DNA of 64,000 nt from Takakia lepidozioides (GCA_030704615.1 CM060734.1:17050001-17114000); one strand, 5' to 3'. Positions 12,036 through 24,717 are shown, numbered from the stretch's first letter. A program made the numbers and translations. Notes: generated from the letters alone by a model not told the origin.

Positions 12036-13145
12036 TATATAGATCCATATCTCAATTTAAGGGAAAAAAATGATGTTCTCAAAAAACAAATCAACCTATC
12101 TTTGTGGAAAGAATGTCTCAATGACCATGGATCCATATCTCAAAGGAGGGAGAAACAAATATCCTCTCAAAAAATGGTTCAACCTATCTTTATGACTGCG
12201 AGGGAGAAAATGAGAGATGCATGGATGGATAGAGTCTGTGACGTTGTGGATGAACTAATCCAGTGATGTTATCCCACGGGTTGTCTGTGCTTGCTAAATT
12301 TATAATAAATTTTCGGTAACATATTAGATAATTGTCAAGTTGAAGGCACATTAGCACTGTGGCCCCACCATGAGGCCTAATAAGGTGGGTTTACCACAAG
12401 GGCTACTGCCTTCCAGCCGAAAGGTGGACACCTTCATGACACACTAGATCGTGGTTCGAACCCACAACCACATCCAACATGGTATGTGCCCATTACCACT
12501 GGGCTACATGCTGGTTGTCGATGCTGCATATAACTACTCTTCGTCCTTCAATTTTTTCCTACCTATCATCTTGCCAACGTGTTCTTCTCTGATTCGCTCT
12601 AAGGACGCTGGTTATAACCTGTAGTAATCGCCCTTCAAACATTTCCCATTGCGTGACTCCCCAGGAAGCAGACCTCATAAAGTGATCGTTAATCCTTATT
12701 TAACAAGATCAAAGAGATAGGTAGGTAGAGGATCCTTTTAGCCTGTCAAGTCAATAAGGGCTCAATTGATCTGACGATGCACGTAGCATATCAGAAAATG
12801 GACGACACAGATGGAAAAAATCTAACGGCTCAACTCGTCCTAAAACCGGTTATGTCAGGTAGCCCGTGGGAGTTGCAAGGTTACCGGTTGTAATTTGGCC
12901 CTGAATAGTCGAGCCGAGCCGCAAGGACAGGTAACCACGCTCCTCGCACCGGCTACCTAATACATGGTCATTGAGTCATTTTCCACAAAGATAGGTTGAA
13001 TTGTTTTCCTAGAAGATCATTTTTCATTTCCTTAAATTGAGAGATGGATCCATGATCATTCATTTTCACCCACAAAAGATAGGTTCCATTAATATTTTGA
13101 GAGCACAAACGTTGTTTAAAATTTGAGATATGGATCCAAGATCAA
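12036..13145. mobile_element. Large fold-back (terminal inverted repeat) element carrying a nested SINE
   Basis: The left arm 12036-12200 and right arm 12955-13145 are inverted copies. Each arm contains two tandem subunits of about 100 bp that begin GATCCATATCTCAA and end near TCAACCTATCTTT. The arms match over long blocks such as TCAACCTATCTTTGTGGAAA and ATGACCATGGATCCAT. The interior (12270-12950) has no transposase. It contains a minus-strand SINE at about 12396-12516. The open frame at 12015-12266 is simply the left arm and is not a gene. Confidence 0.6.
12396..12516 (-). mobile_element. tRNA-derived SINE, copy A
   Basis: Minus-strand sequence begins ACAACCAGCATGTAGCCCAG and contains an RNA polymerase III A box (TAGCCCAGTGGTAATGGGC) and, about 35 bp further on, a B box (GGTTCGAACC). 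It then continues with the family body GGTGTCCACCTTTCGG...GGCAGTAGCCCTT. It diverges from the other two copies after that point, so it is 3' truncated or mutated. It sits inside the fold-back element. Confidence 0.7.
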
Positions 13146-14300
13146 GCAAGACACCACCCCATTGTCACAGCGCTATGCCATTGGCCTCCATGTGCGAAGA
13201 GTACCTTGTCAACCTCCGTGATACTCGAATCATGACTCTTGGTTTCAAGGAAATTATTTTTTTGAAATTATTAATTTCAAGGAAAAAAACCCAGGCTGTA
13301 TTAATCAAGTTAATACCACTGTTGTACTGGTATTCAGGGTCTACCCGGGCACCAACAATAGGTATCAGCCGGGTCTTCTAGGACCTCCCAGTCGGGTAGG
13401 TGGTAGGTCGAAAACCTAAGGCATACCAGGGACAGGCATTGTCTCTTGTTTTCTGTCGAATCCAGGGTGGAGTATAAGGATATAGTACGCTTGCGCATTA
13501 TGATGCTTGGTGACTCCATAGTCACAAATCTAGGAACTTGGATTGCATTGGATTTTATTTTTCTTCTCTTTTTTCTTGGAAAGAGTTTCTAGTTGAGGAG
13601 GCTGGCTCTACTTTGCAGCTCCATGTAGTGTAGTGTAGTGTAGTTTTCAGAAACTTCAACCACTTTTGTACATCAACTTTACATTATGAAGTGATGAGAC
13701 AACTTTGTTATGGCCTATCTTGATGTTTTTGCATTGATCAATACTGTAGTTCAAGTTTGAAAAAAAATATGCATACCCTAGTTGATATTGTACTGGTATT
13801 TGAAAAAAAATTGCCTTTCTTTTGATACCATGTATACATCCCAAAAAATACAATATTGATATCAATATTATACCTGCAAAATTCAAGGATACCAATACCT
13901 ATATTCATACCAGTTTTGGACATTTGTGAGCTCTTAAGAACCAGAACTGGCTAGTATATCAAAATTTTAATACCCGCATAACATTGGTTAATATGTCAGT
14001 CAATAATATCCTCCCTAAAAGCCTTGCAGGTACTCAGGCCCAATAAGACTCAACATTAGTTGGGGGAATTTTGGAAGGTAAAAAGACGATTGGAGCGACC
14101 AATAGAGATGTAGGATATAGGGCCCACCCCCCAAAGGGTGCAGTAGCCGCAAGGCGAAGTGGCTCTTAGTTACGTCGGTCCACCGATCAAAGTCTTCTCT
14201 CTCTATAGGAAAGTGTGCAATAAAGCGAAGCACGAGGCCGATGGGGAAGACATATCCAGGCGCCCATTGTGGGAATGTGCACACCTGGGCACGAACCAGC
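13146..14300. other. Non-coding stretch, short tandem TGTAG repeat
   Basis: No gene is supported. A TAGTG pentamer run occurs at about 13625-13643. The segment 13740-13990 is AT-rich with repeated A-runs. The region 14030-14300 precedes a promoter-like module and has the look of the upstream part of a transposable-element promoter (see the module at 14302). Confidence 0.4.
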
Positions 14301-14301
14301 C

Positions 14302-14420
14302 TTCTAGAAGGCTAACAAGGCGAGAGACACGGCTGGCCCCGCTGCCCTAAGAGGGTATATAAGGGAGGGTATAGGCCTCTCCGCTCCAACTTACTACCTA
14401 CTACTCACTAATTTACACCC
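14302..14420 (+). promoter_or_regulatory. Third copy of the TTCTAGAA-TATA-leader module
   Basis: TTCTAGAA at 14302-14309 is followed by GGGTATATAAG at 14353-14363 and by a leader with TTACTACCTACTACTCACTA. This is the same arrangement and similar leader as in the fold-back arms at 10.46 and 11.29 kb, but single and with a wider spacing. It is probably a solo LTR or promoter fragment of the same family. Confidence 0.4.
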
Positions 14421-14584
14421 AAGCCCTCCTAAAAAGCAAAAATATGGAACATGTACCATAAGAGAATTATATGCTAGCTCAATAAGTGTCTAGAATATTA
14501 GATTAGAATTAGAATTTAATAACCAGCACTAAAAATATCCATGTTCACAAACCGGGCCTTTCAATTTTTGTGATAGTGGACAAC

Positions 14585-14755
14585 CAAGTTGTAGCCCAAT
14601 GGTAATGGGCACATACCGCCTCGGAAGTGGTTGTGGGTTCAATCCACCGACTGGTGTCATAAAGCTGTCCACCTTAAGGTAGTAGCCCTTGGGGATCAAG
14701 AGACACTGTAACTTATGCTTCTTTTCTTGACACCATAATATACGCTTCCTTCCCG
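14585..14755 (+). mobile_element. tRNA-derived SINE, copy B
   Basis: It begins ACAACCAAGTTGTAGCCCAA, has an A box (TAGCCCAATGGTAATGGGC) and a slightly altered B box (GGTTCAATCC), and then GTGTCATAAAGCTGTCCACC, the AGTAGCCCTTGGGGATCAAG block and GACACTGTAACTTATGCTTC. A second GACACCATAATATACGCTTC follows, so the 3' tail is partly duplicated. The order of blocks is the same as in the copy at 63.5 kb. Confidence 0.7.
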
Positions 14756-14759
14756 AGGC

Positions 14760-17080
14760 ATCATACTTTCTTTCTGAGAGGGGGAATGCCCCCTGCCCAT
14801 GGCAGTACCAACTGCCCGTTGTGATATCCCTTTATCTTCTGGCCCCACATTTAGCTTTCTCATTTAATTCTGTCATACCTCATCCCCTGCCTTTAGTAAT
14901 TTGAAACTTTTGTAGCATACAGTATGTTCCAAAATGGAGCAATGTCTATATGTCTGTATCTGTGACTTTCATTTCATGTGTATTGTACAGCAAAATCATT
15001 TTTATGTTACATGCTTGCTTGCCGAAGTGCCGCCAAAAAAACATGAAGGGCTGTCAAATTTACAGCCCTTCAACATGAAGGGCAGATTTCTTAGAAAACT
15101 TGCAAATGCAAGTCTAAGGTACCTTCAAAACTGAACACTGGTGGACATAAATGGCCAGGAGTCAGGACCGCAGCACGGAATCTGGTTTATATCCCAACTT
15201 CCATCCATTCCTAGGTTTCATCCAGGCTTGCAATGCACCGCATCCATCAGCAGCAGGAAGAAGTGACGGATGACAAGTTCAGATTTCCATTATATATATA
15301 TATATATAACACTGGTATTTGCAAGTGGATATGATTGGGCACCGAGAGTGTTGTGTTGCTGTCCAACTCAAATGGCGTCAAATCTTGGACTTCCAATCCC
15401 CTCTGGTAACATATTGCTGTCGCTGTCCAATATCTGTATCCGTGATACTCAATTTTTTATTTTTTATTTAATTTTTAAGAAAGGGGACAGATACTCAATT
15501 TGGGTCGAATATGTGCCCCAAGTAGTTCAAAAAAAAAATCAAACAAATAGCTGTTCTAACCTAACTTAGGACCGGGAGGAGGAGGGAGGTGGCAGTAGGG
15601 GCTGGCTGGGTTGGCGGCAACTAGGACCAGCAAGAGTCAGGCTCTGCATGGGCTATTGCCACCCAAGTTATCTGGTTTATTCAATTGCTAAGAGCCCCTT
15701 TCCATGGGCACTCCCAAACGGCCCCCCCCCCAAGCAAGCGCCCCTTAAAAATGAGAGGGGGTGGTTCTGTTCCATGGACAACTTTCCATTCACCCCTCTA
15801 GAACTCTTCGGCACCAATTGCTCTAGGCCCATGACATAGTTAATGACAACTAATATAAGTTTCGGATGAAAATATAAAAAATCATTCCATCTCCTAAAAT
15901 TTAACTTACTTTGGATGGAAATCAACAGCGAGGCTGCGGGCCCGCTGTAGGAAAAGACAGGTGTCAGTTAGGGGCGTCGTGAAACTCGATCGCCCCTTGA
16001 GAAGGGGCGTCTTTTTTTAGTCTATTTTGCGCCCCGGGCGATTCCGTGGGTACGCATATTCTACGACCAATAGCGCCTCGTTAATCCTGGGCCGATTCAT
16101 GGGGGGCCCTTGCAGCTGCCCATGGAACCCGGCTTTAAGTTCTCTACTTTATTTCATTGCGGAGATACTTACATTTCAATATTCTATTGATTCTTTGTGT
16201 CCTTGGTGACAGGGGTTGGGCACGAACACACACGAGGGTTGAGGGTCTAAAACTATGTTATACAGGGGATTTTATGGGGGGGGTGTTTTATGCGGGGTAA
16301 CGAGTTATATATTTTTATTATATTGCAAGATGTGTACGTTACTATCATGATTTTTCTGCCCAAAATCATTTGCATCGGAGTTCGTTATATTCCATTACGA
16401 CGCTGTATGAGTCCACCGAATTTATAAAGGATTTGAGGTGAATATGTACCCCTAACATTGGGTCGACATATTGGTCGAATGGATATTCAGATATTTCTTG
16501 TTGTGATTCTTCATGCAACTTTTTCCAGCCACAGACTGCAAAGTTCAGCACTTTCGGTTCACTTTTCCATCCACAAGGACTGCATGATCTACTTCTCTCA
16601 TCCACCATCCGGATGCTGCACGCAATTATTTATGGCTCTGAAGCAAAGTCACAATCTCAATTTTTATTTTATATTTGGGATCAAATTGCATACTGCAAAT
16701 ATATGGCTTGATGGGAATATGTTCACATGATCAACCTTTTCTGGATAAAGGCCTGGAAACTTTTGGGAACCGAAATATCCCTCTGACAGCGACCGAGGAT
16801 GCCAACTTGTCGTTTGATTACATGGATGAATAACCGTGAGCAGGATCCCTCATCCAACTAGGCCGTGTGCTGAGTACCGTAACGCCCTCTAGTGTTTCAC
16901 CCTTTGTATTTTGACGACACCTCCCATGAGGGAATGCCCTGCCAGGATGTGGCCTTCCACTACGTGCATGAACACCCCAAGCCTCCACTCCCTTGCAGCT
17001 CACCCCCATCTATATACTATACAGGGTGCTAAATACGGGCAATCGATATGAGATAATTCGCAGCCAATCAGATTGAGCTA
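14760..17080. other. Non-coding stretch with simple repeats
   Basis: No coding family was recognised. A (TA)n run lies at 15291-15308 and a C-run at 15722-15731. Open frames here are short, start with non-ATG codons or lack any motif. Confidence 0.45.
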
Positions 17081-17099
17081 GATAAAAAGCAGGACGTAC

Positions 17100-17700
17100 G
17101 CTTCAGGACTTACACATTCCGTTTCATGAAACGGAAGGATATCTTCCGGAACTACGGGCGTGAGGCCCAGCATGAGGGCGGGAGCCCGAGGGCACCTGTG
17201 AATGCCCGCGGGCCCGGGCATTGCCCGACGTGGCGCCCGATTGGCCCACGTGTCGCTCAGCCTCCACCGGAAGATTGTGGGGGAAGGTGCTGCTGCACCG
17301 GAAGGTTGTACACGTGGCGGTTCATAGGCACTCAGTGAATGCCCTGGGGCCGGGCATTCCCCCTCACATTTCACACGTCTCCCTGGAGTTGGACGGAGGA
17401 TGGATTTCTCATACGGGAAGAATCAACAGTTTGGGTGGCTGGTAGTCCAACTAAAATGATCTGTCAGGCAACGGGAAGAGCAGGTTTCCCAGTCAGACTG
17501 AGCTTTTCCAGCCGGTGAAGGGTACGTCGAGGCGAGCGGGCATGTTGGGGGGCAGGAGAGCAGCACGGGTGCGGCGTAAAATCCCGGGTCGAAAGAGATT
17601 GAGCGGGCTGCGCTGTCTGGCACCCAGCAATCAGGGAACGCACGGCCCGAGATACCAATCCCGGGAATCGGTCGGCTTATTTATTATTACGTACTGCCCA
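17100..17700. other. GC-rich segment with repeated CACGTG-type motifs
   Basis: This interval is clearly richer in G+C than its surroundings. It contains inverted or repeated words (ATGCCCGCGGGCCCGGGCAT, GCCCTGGGGCCGGGCATTCC) and several ACGTGG/CACGTG sequences (for example CCCACGTGTCG near 17246 and TACACGTGGCGG near 17310). CACGTG is the G-box bound by plant bZIP and bHLH factors. No open gene can be tied to it, so a promoter role is speculative. Confidence 0.3.
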
Positions 17701-17995
17701 GACGGCGACCCAGGTTCGCCAAGCGTATGGCCGTAGCCAGGCAGGTGCGGGCAGAGCTGCGAGGTGTGTGGCTAAACTGGTCGTGTGGGCGGGCGATACT
17801 GGACGCTCTGACCGAGACCTTTTCTTTTCCTTTCCTTTTTGTTTTTCAAAAAGGGAAACACCTGGGAGCGACAGCTCACAAATCAGGCCCCTCAATCGTG
17901 AGAGGAGAAAATAACCTCTTTCACAGTAACCGCGCCATGAAGGCGTAGAAATGGGACACCGCCCAGGGAGGTGGGGAGAAGAATATACCACATCC

Positions 17996-18063
17996 GTCAA
18001 GTAGCAGGAATTGACCCTAGAATCATCTGGGTGCAGTGCACTAACCAACTGAGCTACTGACTG
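17996..18063 (-). ncRNA. Degenerate tRNA-like sequence
   Basis: On the minus strand TAGCTCAGTTGGTTAGTGC matches a tRNA D-arm/A box, and AGGGTCAATTCCTGCTACTT resembles a T-arm/B box at normal distance. The acceptor stem pairs poorly and no anticodon stem is convincing. It is therefore a tRNA relic or the head of another tRNA-derived element rather than a working tRNA. Confidence 0.3.
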
Positions 18064-18069
18064 TTTGAT

Positions 18070-19480
18070 CCGAGTCCTTGGGAACACGCAATACTTTCCG
18101 TACCACCAGACTGACGGGTCCTGTTCAACTTGTCATCCGCTCGTCATCCATGAGCAGCGACGAGCATCTCGCAGTTTGTCATCCACGCGTGGGCCCAGCG
18201 CGCAATGTGAATGCGAGCCCAAGTTCCGCTGACGAAGAACGGGATGCACGGCGGGTGGATAGAGGCTCCCGCTACATTGGAGCGGGCTGCCGCCATTGTT
18301 TAGAGCACCGCGTGGCCGCTATTTTTCGGCGGCATTCCCCTGCTACCTCGCGTGGGCGCCACTCTAAAGTGGCGGAAGGCCGGTAACTTAATGACACGCC
18401 GCCAATACGACAAACTGCACCTGAAATGACAGCTCGTCACGGGTAGGATCCCGACACGTGGGCTCATACTATGTTTTGACGGTCATGCCAGGCCGTGGGG
18501 GCACGTGGGATCGCTGTCCCGGTCTGTGTGAAACTGTTTCATCCATCACTGCACCGAGGATTCATCCAGGGACGTTAGGTCCCGAGGACCTTAATGTGTT
18601 CATGAGGAGAATGATGCGATTAAGTGGGCTGTGTCTATAACGTCCGTTACCCTTAACTACAAGAATCGGGCCCCAGCAGGAAAGACACAGCAAGGTACCA
18701 CCACAGGGCGATTGGGCCACGGTCCCTTTTGACCTTTCGAACTGTGAAAAAGCAGAAGCATATATTTGGCAGCACTCGGTTGGGAGAGGAATTTTGTAAA
18801 TGGAGGTGCGCGCCACCTAAGGCGATAAGGAGCTCATACTTGTTGCAAGGAGAGTGAGAGAATTGCAAGCGGCCCCACTAATAAAGGTCGGCACCACAAA
18901 AGTCGGCAAACTTGGCATTCTATTAGCGAGTAGAGTAGCGGGTCTGTAAGTTAGGTGGAAGGTGCGAGATGGGCCATGTCACGCTGTAGCACACATCATT
19001 ATATGTCAAATCGTTAAGTGTTTTTCCCCCAATTTCTGGTTAAGTTTGACTAAAAACACATGATAACGGACACGGACCCGTGGGGTGCATAAAAATGGCC
19101 AAGATCGATCAGGCCTGGACAGACGCGTGTGAGGGTGCTACAGCGTTAGGATAAAATGCCACCCTGAAGTGGACCCACTTGCCAAGTTTCAAGCGCTGGA
19201 TGCCTACAGGTGTTTTGGATAGCAAGACAAAGTTTTGCCGGATTCAACTACAAGATCTTGATGTGCTTATCCCCACATTTTCGGATGCGGACGAGTCTGT
19301 GGGTATTTTGTTTTCAATCCGGGGAGTCCGTCATTCATGGTCGTGACTGATTCCACAGATTTTTTCGAAACATCTGTGAGCAACCTCACCATCAACATGA
19401 GTAATGGCGACCAGTCAACAAATCAGTGGAGAAAATGTGCAAAGGAACATACCCAAATCACTCAGCACATACCGATCATT
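18070..19480. other. Non-coding stretch without recognised features
   Basis: Short open frames on both strands lack motifs. Sequence such as GGGCGCCACTCTAAAGTGGC at 18352-18371 forms a small palindrome, but nothing else ties the region to a gene or element. Confidence 0.35.
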
Positions 19481-20065
19481 TCAAATTTTCAATGTTGTGG
19501 AAGAGCCGTCATGTAGTATCGGGGGGTGGCTGAGACTCTCGAGCTTGACAGTGTAAAGTACAGTTTGGGCGCGGGCTGGTGTTCGAGGAGTGAGCAAGGT
19601 GAGCAGGATAGGTAGAGTGGTGACAAGTGCGAGAACTATGTACGCAGAATGTGTTTGCAGAGGAGCTTCGCGTAGTAGCTGTAAAGTGATGGCATACCAT
19701 AGAAGTAAAAAGGAGTACATGGCAGATGCAGAGAGTAGCAAGAAAAAGAGTGACAAACCCTGTGCTAATTGTAAATGGAAAGGTGCGGTGGGTTGGCGGA
19801 GTAGGTTGGTGTTGTCCCTGGTGTGGTGTCGACGATTGCACTGTGTGATTACTCATTGGCGACGTTGTTTGCTGCTGCAGTAGGGCCCTGTGTGGGGGCG
19901 TTGGTGATGCGCAGGTGGTGGCCTGGCGTGGCGAGCAACGTATGGGCTGGGCCGGTTACTGCCTGGGCCAGAGGTGAATCAGCAATGTTGAATTTTGGAG
20001 GAGATATATGCTGGAGCTGAACTACGGGAGCTGACGGGTAAGGTCCTGAATGGGCGACAATCCCC

Positions 20066-21801
20066 TCATTGATTTCCTCGAATCCTGCAGCGGGAGTGGG
20101 TACACTGGCGGGGGGGGGGGGGGGGGGGGGGGGGAAGCTTGGTCAGCAGCGTGTTGGTGTGATTGTAGAAACTGGCCAAGTTTGCTCCCAGGTTCTGTGC
20201 AATTGACTCCTGCAGGGAAATCAGATATGTGTGGTGTATTTCCTGTTGTGTTTGAATGGTGGTGGCCACCCTGGTCTCCAACGCTGAGAGGTCACCTCTG
20301 ATATCTCGGCGGATGGTGATGGCGTGTTCCGCTAGTCGTTTGTCAATCTCAGACATCATGAGCTCATGGTTGCGGTTGGAGCCCGAGCTGGGCTGAATGG
20401 CGATAGAGTTAACTGTGTCAGCGAGCGCCTGGTTGATGTTAGCAACCCGCAGGCGATCTAGAATCTCCTTAGCCGGTGGGGCAATGCCGTTGAGACTGTG
20501 AGCGTGGGGCTCAAACTTAATTCGCCTGTCAATAACCCATATGTCGGGCTTGTGGCACCACTGGGTGTAGATGCTAGGGTTTTTGCATGTGATTAGAACC
20601 ATACCAGTATGCTTGGTGTTCTCTGTTGGTGCCACTTTGTTGAAATGCAGTTGGGCGATGTTGTCTTTGCCAAAGAGACTGTGGAAAGCATCCGCAGTGG
20701 CAGCCTGGCTGTGCAGAGGATTAAGATTCCTGACCACAAGAGTAAGTGCGTCCCGCTCCGCCACCAGCTCCTGAGGGGTGGGTGTAAGTCCTGTCATGCT
20801 CGCTCGTTTGATTCGTAGCTAAGGTTTGATGAGGTTGTGGTTGATGCGGACTCCATGAACGAGCAGTCGTTGTTTGGCGTCTTCGGAAGCCAAGTAGAGA
20901 AAGCAGAATTTCTTCTCCGGGCTTGGCTTTTGAACGTGGAGAATTTCGAATTCGTCTCCGTGTTTGTAAGTCTCTTGTATGAAATGTCTGGTGAGCTTGT
21001 GGCCAAGAGCGCCCATCAAGGATTCGCTGGTAAGGTACAGAGATAGGTATTCGGGCGACGCTTGTAAATCGAATGCCTTTTCAATTTTGCCTTGGACCTG
21101 CACCCCTGTTACCATCTCCATGACAAAGGCGCGGTCTCCACGTAGGAGAGCAAGTCCATCGATGGCCGGATGGAGGAGCTCAACTTTCAAAAGTCCTGAC
21201 CAGAGCTTGCTTGCATGCTTGGTGTTATGGGAGCGTACAAGATGTCTCCAAGCGGTATAATTTTCATGTCGTCAAATCTTTTGCGTGCTCTGTAAAGGGC
21301 TTGCTCCTTGGGCATGTCTGTGTCAGAGTCAAAACGTACCATGATATGGTATGGTGTCGCGGAGAGGCCGGAGGCTGAGTCGATTGGAGTGCCTTTTGGA
21401 AGCTGGGTGAGAGGGTATAGCTGCCCCTCTCGTCCGTCCGAGCGCTCTGCAGGAAAGAGAAGCTGGGGGACGTGGCCACAATGGTACTACAAGCCATGGG
21501 CCTTCAAAACTCAGAAATATACGAACTGCGCCACTGTCTCAAGGAACGTAGGGGAGGTTGGTGTCGATTGCGTACTGCTCCATCGCATGGTATCCCATCC
21601 AGAGGAGGGGGCCCTTTGGCTGACTTGCACTTTCAATAAGTTGAGCAGGTCCTGGGGGGGATGAGCCTCTTGATTTTCTTGGGTCTGAGTGGGTGCTACC
21701 CACCTCACTGGTGGTGTTGCATGAGGGACGCTTGTGTCGCGGGCTGATGGTGTGCTGTGCCGGACCATTTGTGGTGTTGTGATGACAGGAGGAGCGTTCA
21801 T
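20066..21801 (-). pseudogene. Decayed ORF1/gag-like protein of unknown family
   Basis: On the minus strand three open segments continue one another across a frameshift and a stop. The first (about 21440 to 21187) contains YHIMVRFDSDTDMPKEQA and RKRFDDMKIIPLGDI and stops at GQDF*. The second (21190-20819) resumes in the next frame at KVELLHPAIDGLALLRGDRA. The third follows after one stop (20797-20066), with LTLVVRNLNPLHSQ, GMVLITCKNPSIYTQW and a proline run created by a G-homopolymer at 20110-20134. The middle parts look like small alpha/beta RNA-binding folds, and a CxxCG-like patch (YHCGHVPQ) lies upstream near 21480. It resembles in layout a LINE ORF1 or gag, but I do not recognise the family. 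Confidence 0.45.
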
Positions 21802-24472
21802 TGTGGGCTGACGCTCGTTTCTGTGTGACCTTGTCTCGTAGACTTGAGTGTTGGCGAAGAATTACTCATCCGAGAGGTGCATCTCGCTGACGTCTTTGTC
21901 TCCATCATTGTGGAGTATCATGTCCGCATCCCTGTCGAGATGTTGCTGCATTTTGACCGAGGCTGTGGGCACGACTGGAGTTGGAGGGAGAATGACGACT
22001 GTGGGTACGCTTGTCGATGGGATGAGACTGCCTATGATAGGTGCTGGATTTCTTGTGTAAGCAATCTAGACGTGAACTAGTCATGCGTAACGGAGTGGAG
22101 TGAGAGGGTGTGAGGTAGGAAGTAAACTTGTGAGGGAAATGATGGGAGTGTATGAGAGAGTGGTGAGCAAACTGAGGCTGTGAGGGTGTGAAGACGGGGG
22201 AAGAGACTGATGTGATGCTGCAGAGATGATTGTAAAGCAGAGGAGGAGCAGATGTGAGGTGGAGGCGACTATGAGGGGGGGGCAGCTGAGGGAGAGATTG
22301 TGGCGGGTGCTGGTTGCTAAGGTGTATCTATAGAGACTGGGATTACGAGTAGCAGTGAAGTGGCGGCTGGGTGTGAGTGTGCAACGCAGGGAGGAGTCCA
22401 TAACTGTGGGGGGCCTGGTGTGATTGCCGAACGGCGAATTTGTTATGGTGCTTAGCAGGATGTCATTAAGGATTGTGGTTTTGGGTGGTGGTGTGGTTAC
22501 TTTGTAATGTGCTGGCGGCGAGGGAAGAGGAATGAGCAAACGGCGGCTGGGCGGGGCTTTCATGGGGTGGGACAGGAGCTGTTGTTTTTGGAGGATAGGC
22601 TGCAGAGGGAAGTGGTTCCCCTGACAGTTTCCGTTAAGGAGGCTTGGAGTCTGGCAAAGAAGTTTATAAGCGGTGTGGGAAGTGTATTGTGGTGGTTGGA
22701 TGTTGAGCCACCTGTGGCCTAGGATAAGATATGGAGGTGGGCTAGGTTGGGTGGCATATGGATATGTGTAAATGTGGGTTGGATGGTTAATGGTGCATCG
22801 AGAATTGTCTTTGCTGGGGTTCCTATTGTTTACATAGGATCAAGTGTCTATGGTATAGGTGTAGGAAGTGGTTATGAAGTAGTGTGAGTTGTGGTGTGGA
22901 TAAGAGGGAGGGCTGAATTTGGTTGTACGATTCGGGGATTGAGGGTAGGGTGGGAGATGTAGTGAGGGACTGAATTGCTTGTAGTAACTTGTAGAGGGCG
23001 GGAGCGGCAGTTTATACCAGAAGACAAATTTGTATCGAATTCCCAAGAGTGTGGTGTGATCGTGAGGCTGACAGGCCAATGATTGGTTAATGGTGTGTTT
23101 GGACACTGTGCTGGTTTGCAGTACTGGGGAGGTGGCACGTTCATTGGGTTTGTACATGAGTGAGTGTGGATGATTGTGTGCAGGGGATGGTGTCCCGTAG
23201 TAGATGTCCAGACTGGTGATGGTGAGTACCAACTGGGGCTGCCTGGGGGGGTGCCAGTGGCGTGTGTAGTTGGCCAGGGCAGCGGACAAGAGTTTGTTGA
23301 ATGTGTGTATAGTGTGCCTCCTGGACTGTTACGCATGGGTGTGGTAAAACGTAGGTAGTAGGTGGTTTTTAGAGTGAAGTGATATAGAATTTGTTGAGAG
23401 AGATGGGGTATGAGATGATCCAGAGAAGGGAGTGGGAGAGTATGTTGTGGGTGTATGGGTGTGTTGCAATGTATTGAGTAGAGAGCATTTTTGAGGGGGT
23501 GGGCGAGAAGCTGGTGAGAGAAAATGTGGGAGAGCTGGTACATAGATCTGGTGCGTAGAGAGTTTAGAAAAAAGAGATGTCCGTGAGTGTGTGCTATCCT
23601 GGTGGAGCCAAAAACAGCATTATGACAGTATGGGGGTAGCCACATACTATAGGAGGAGAGGGAGATTCCTAGAGCATATTGGCTAGAAAGGTTTGTTGCG
23701 TATGAACACCAAGAGGTGTGTAATAGAAACTGGTGACGAGAAGAGAGAGAACATTTAATTACGTTGCTTCTCTTCCCTTCCATCACTTCAATTCCTACTC
23801 TCATTCGCTTCCTCCTCCACTACACCCCATCCACCACACCTTGGAAGAGTTGGTATATAGAGGGTAGATGTGAAACTGTTAGTGGGTGGAGGATTGCTTG
23901 GAGCAGATTGATGAGAGGAATGTGATGCAGCTTGACCCCAAGGAAGGGATGGTGGGCTGCCGCTATTTGTTTGATACATGAGAAGTAGTGGCAGCTTCAG
24001 AATGCTGAAGCTGTCTGCTTGGGGCAGATATGACCATGTACATAGACCCGGAGGAGGGAGGCTGTGCAGCAGTGTTGAAGACAGCTTAGGAATAGAGATG
24101 AGATGTGAAGTTGGGGCAGCGAAGCTGAATGCCGGTGAGATGGTGTGTCGACAGTGGAGGAGGTTGTTTCTCAAGGGAGGAGACGTGTGTTGTGGGTAGT
24201 TGTTGGCGTAAGGCAGTGAGTAGGTTGGCCTGCAGTTTGCATCATCAGAGAGAGAGAGAGGGTTAGATGGTATCAGCTGGACAGTTAGGGGGGTGAGGGG
24301 GAGAGAGCAATGTGGGGGGGTATTTGAGAGCTAGTGTGGGTGCAAGATTATAGATACATATGTAAATAGAGAGAGTGAAGTATGTGTGAATTGTGGCAAG
24401 TCATAGTTGATGGTGGTGAGGGTGTGTGGTACTAGAGGGGGTGTGAGTGTAGCCATCATGTCCGCGTCTAGA

Positions 24473-24680
24473 CACTACAAGAAAAGGGGGGGGGGGGGTT
24501 TTCGACACCGCGTCGTTGTAAAACAGACCTTTTTGGGCAGGGAAAAAAACCAAATTTGCAACGTTCGGACGTCGCAAGGGCGATGCCAAAAAAATGTCGC
24601 AAATTTACGATCAATGGGGGTTGCAAATATGCGAAACCGCAATTTGCAACATCAATGCAATTTGCGATGCCCGAGCATTG

Positions 24681-24717
<37 letters not shown>

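Noticed and set aside
22081-24174. Long minus-strand frames rich in Ser, Pro, Thr, His and Leu (up to 310 codons)
   Set aside because: They arise from the A/C-rich strand, which has few stop codons in several frames at once. No motif is present and overlapping frames look equally protein-like.
24682-24713. (AT)n run as a possible CRISPR-like or origin signal
   Set aside because: It is a plain microsatellite inside a CACTA element. No spaced direct repeats of CRISPR type were seen anywhere, and the DNA is eukaryotic.
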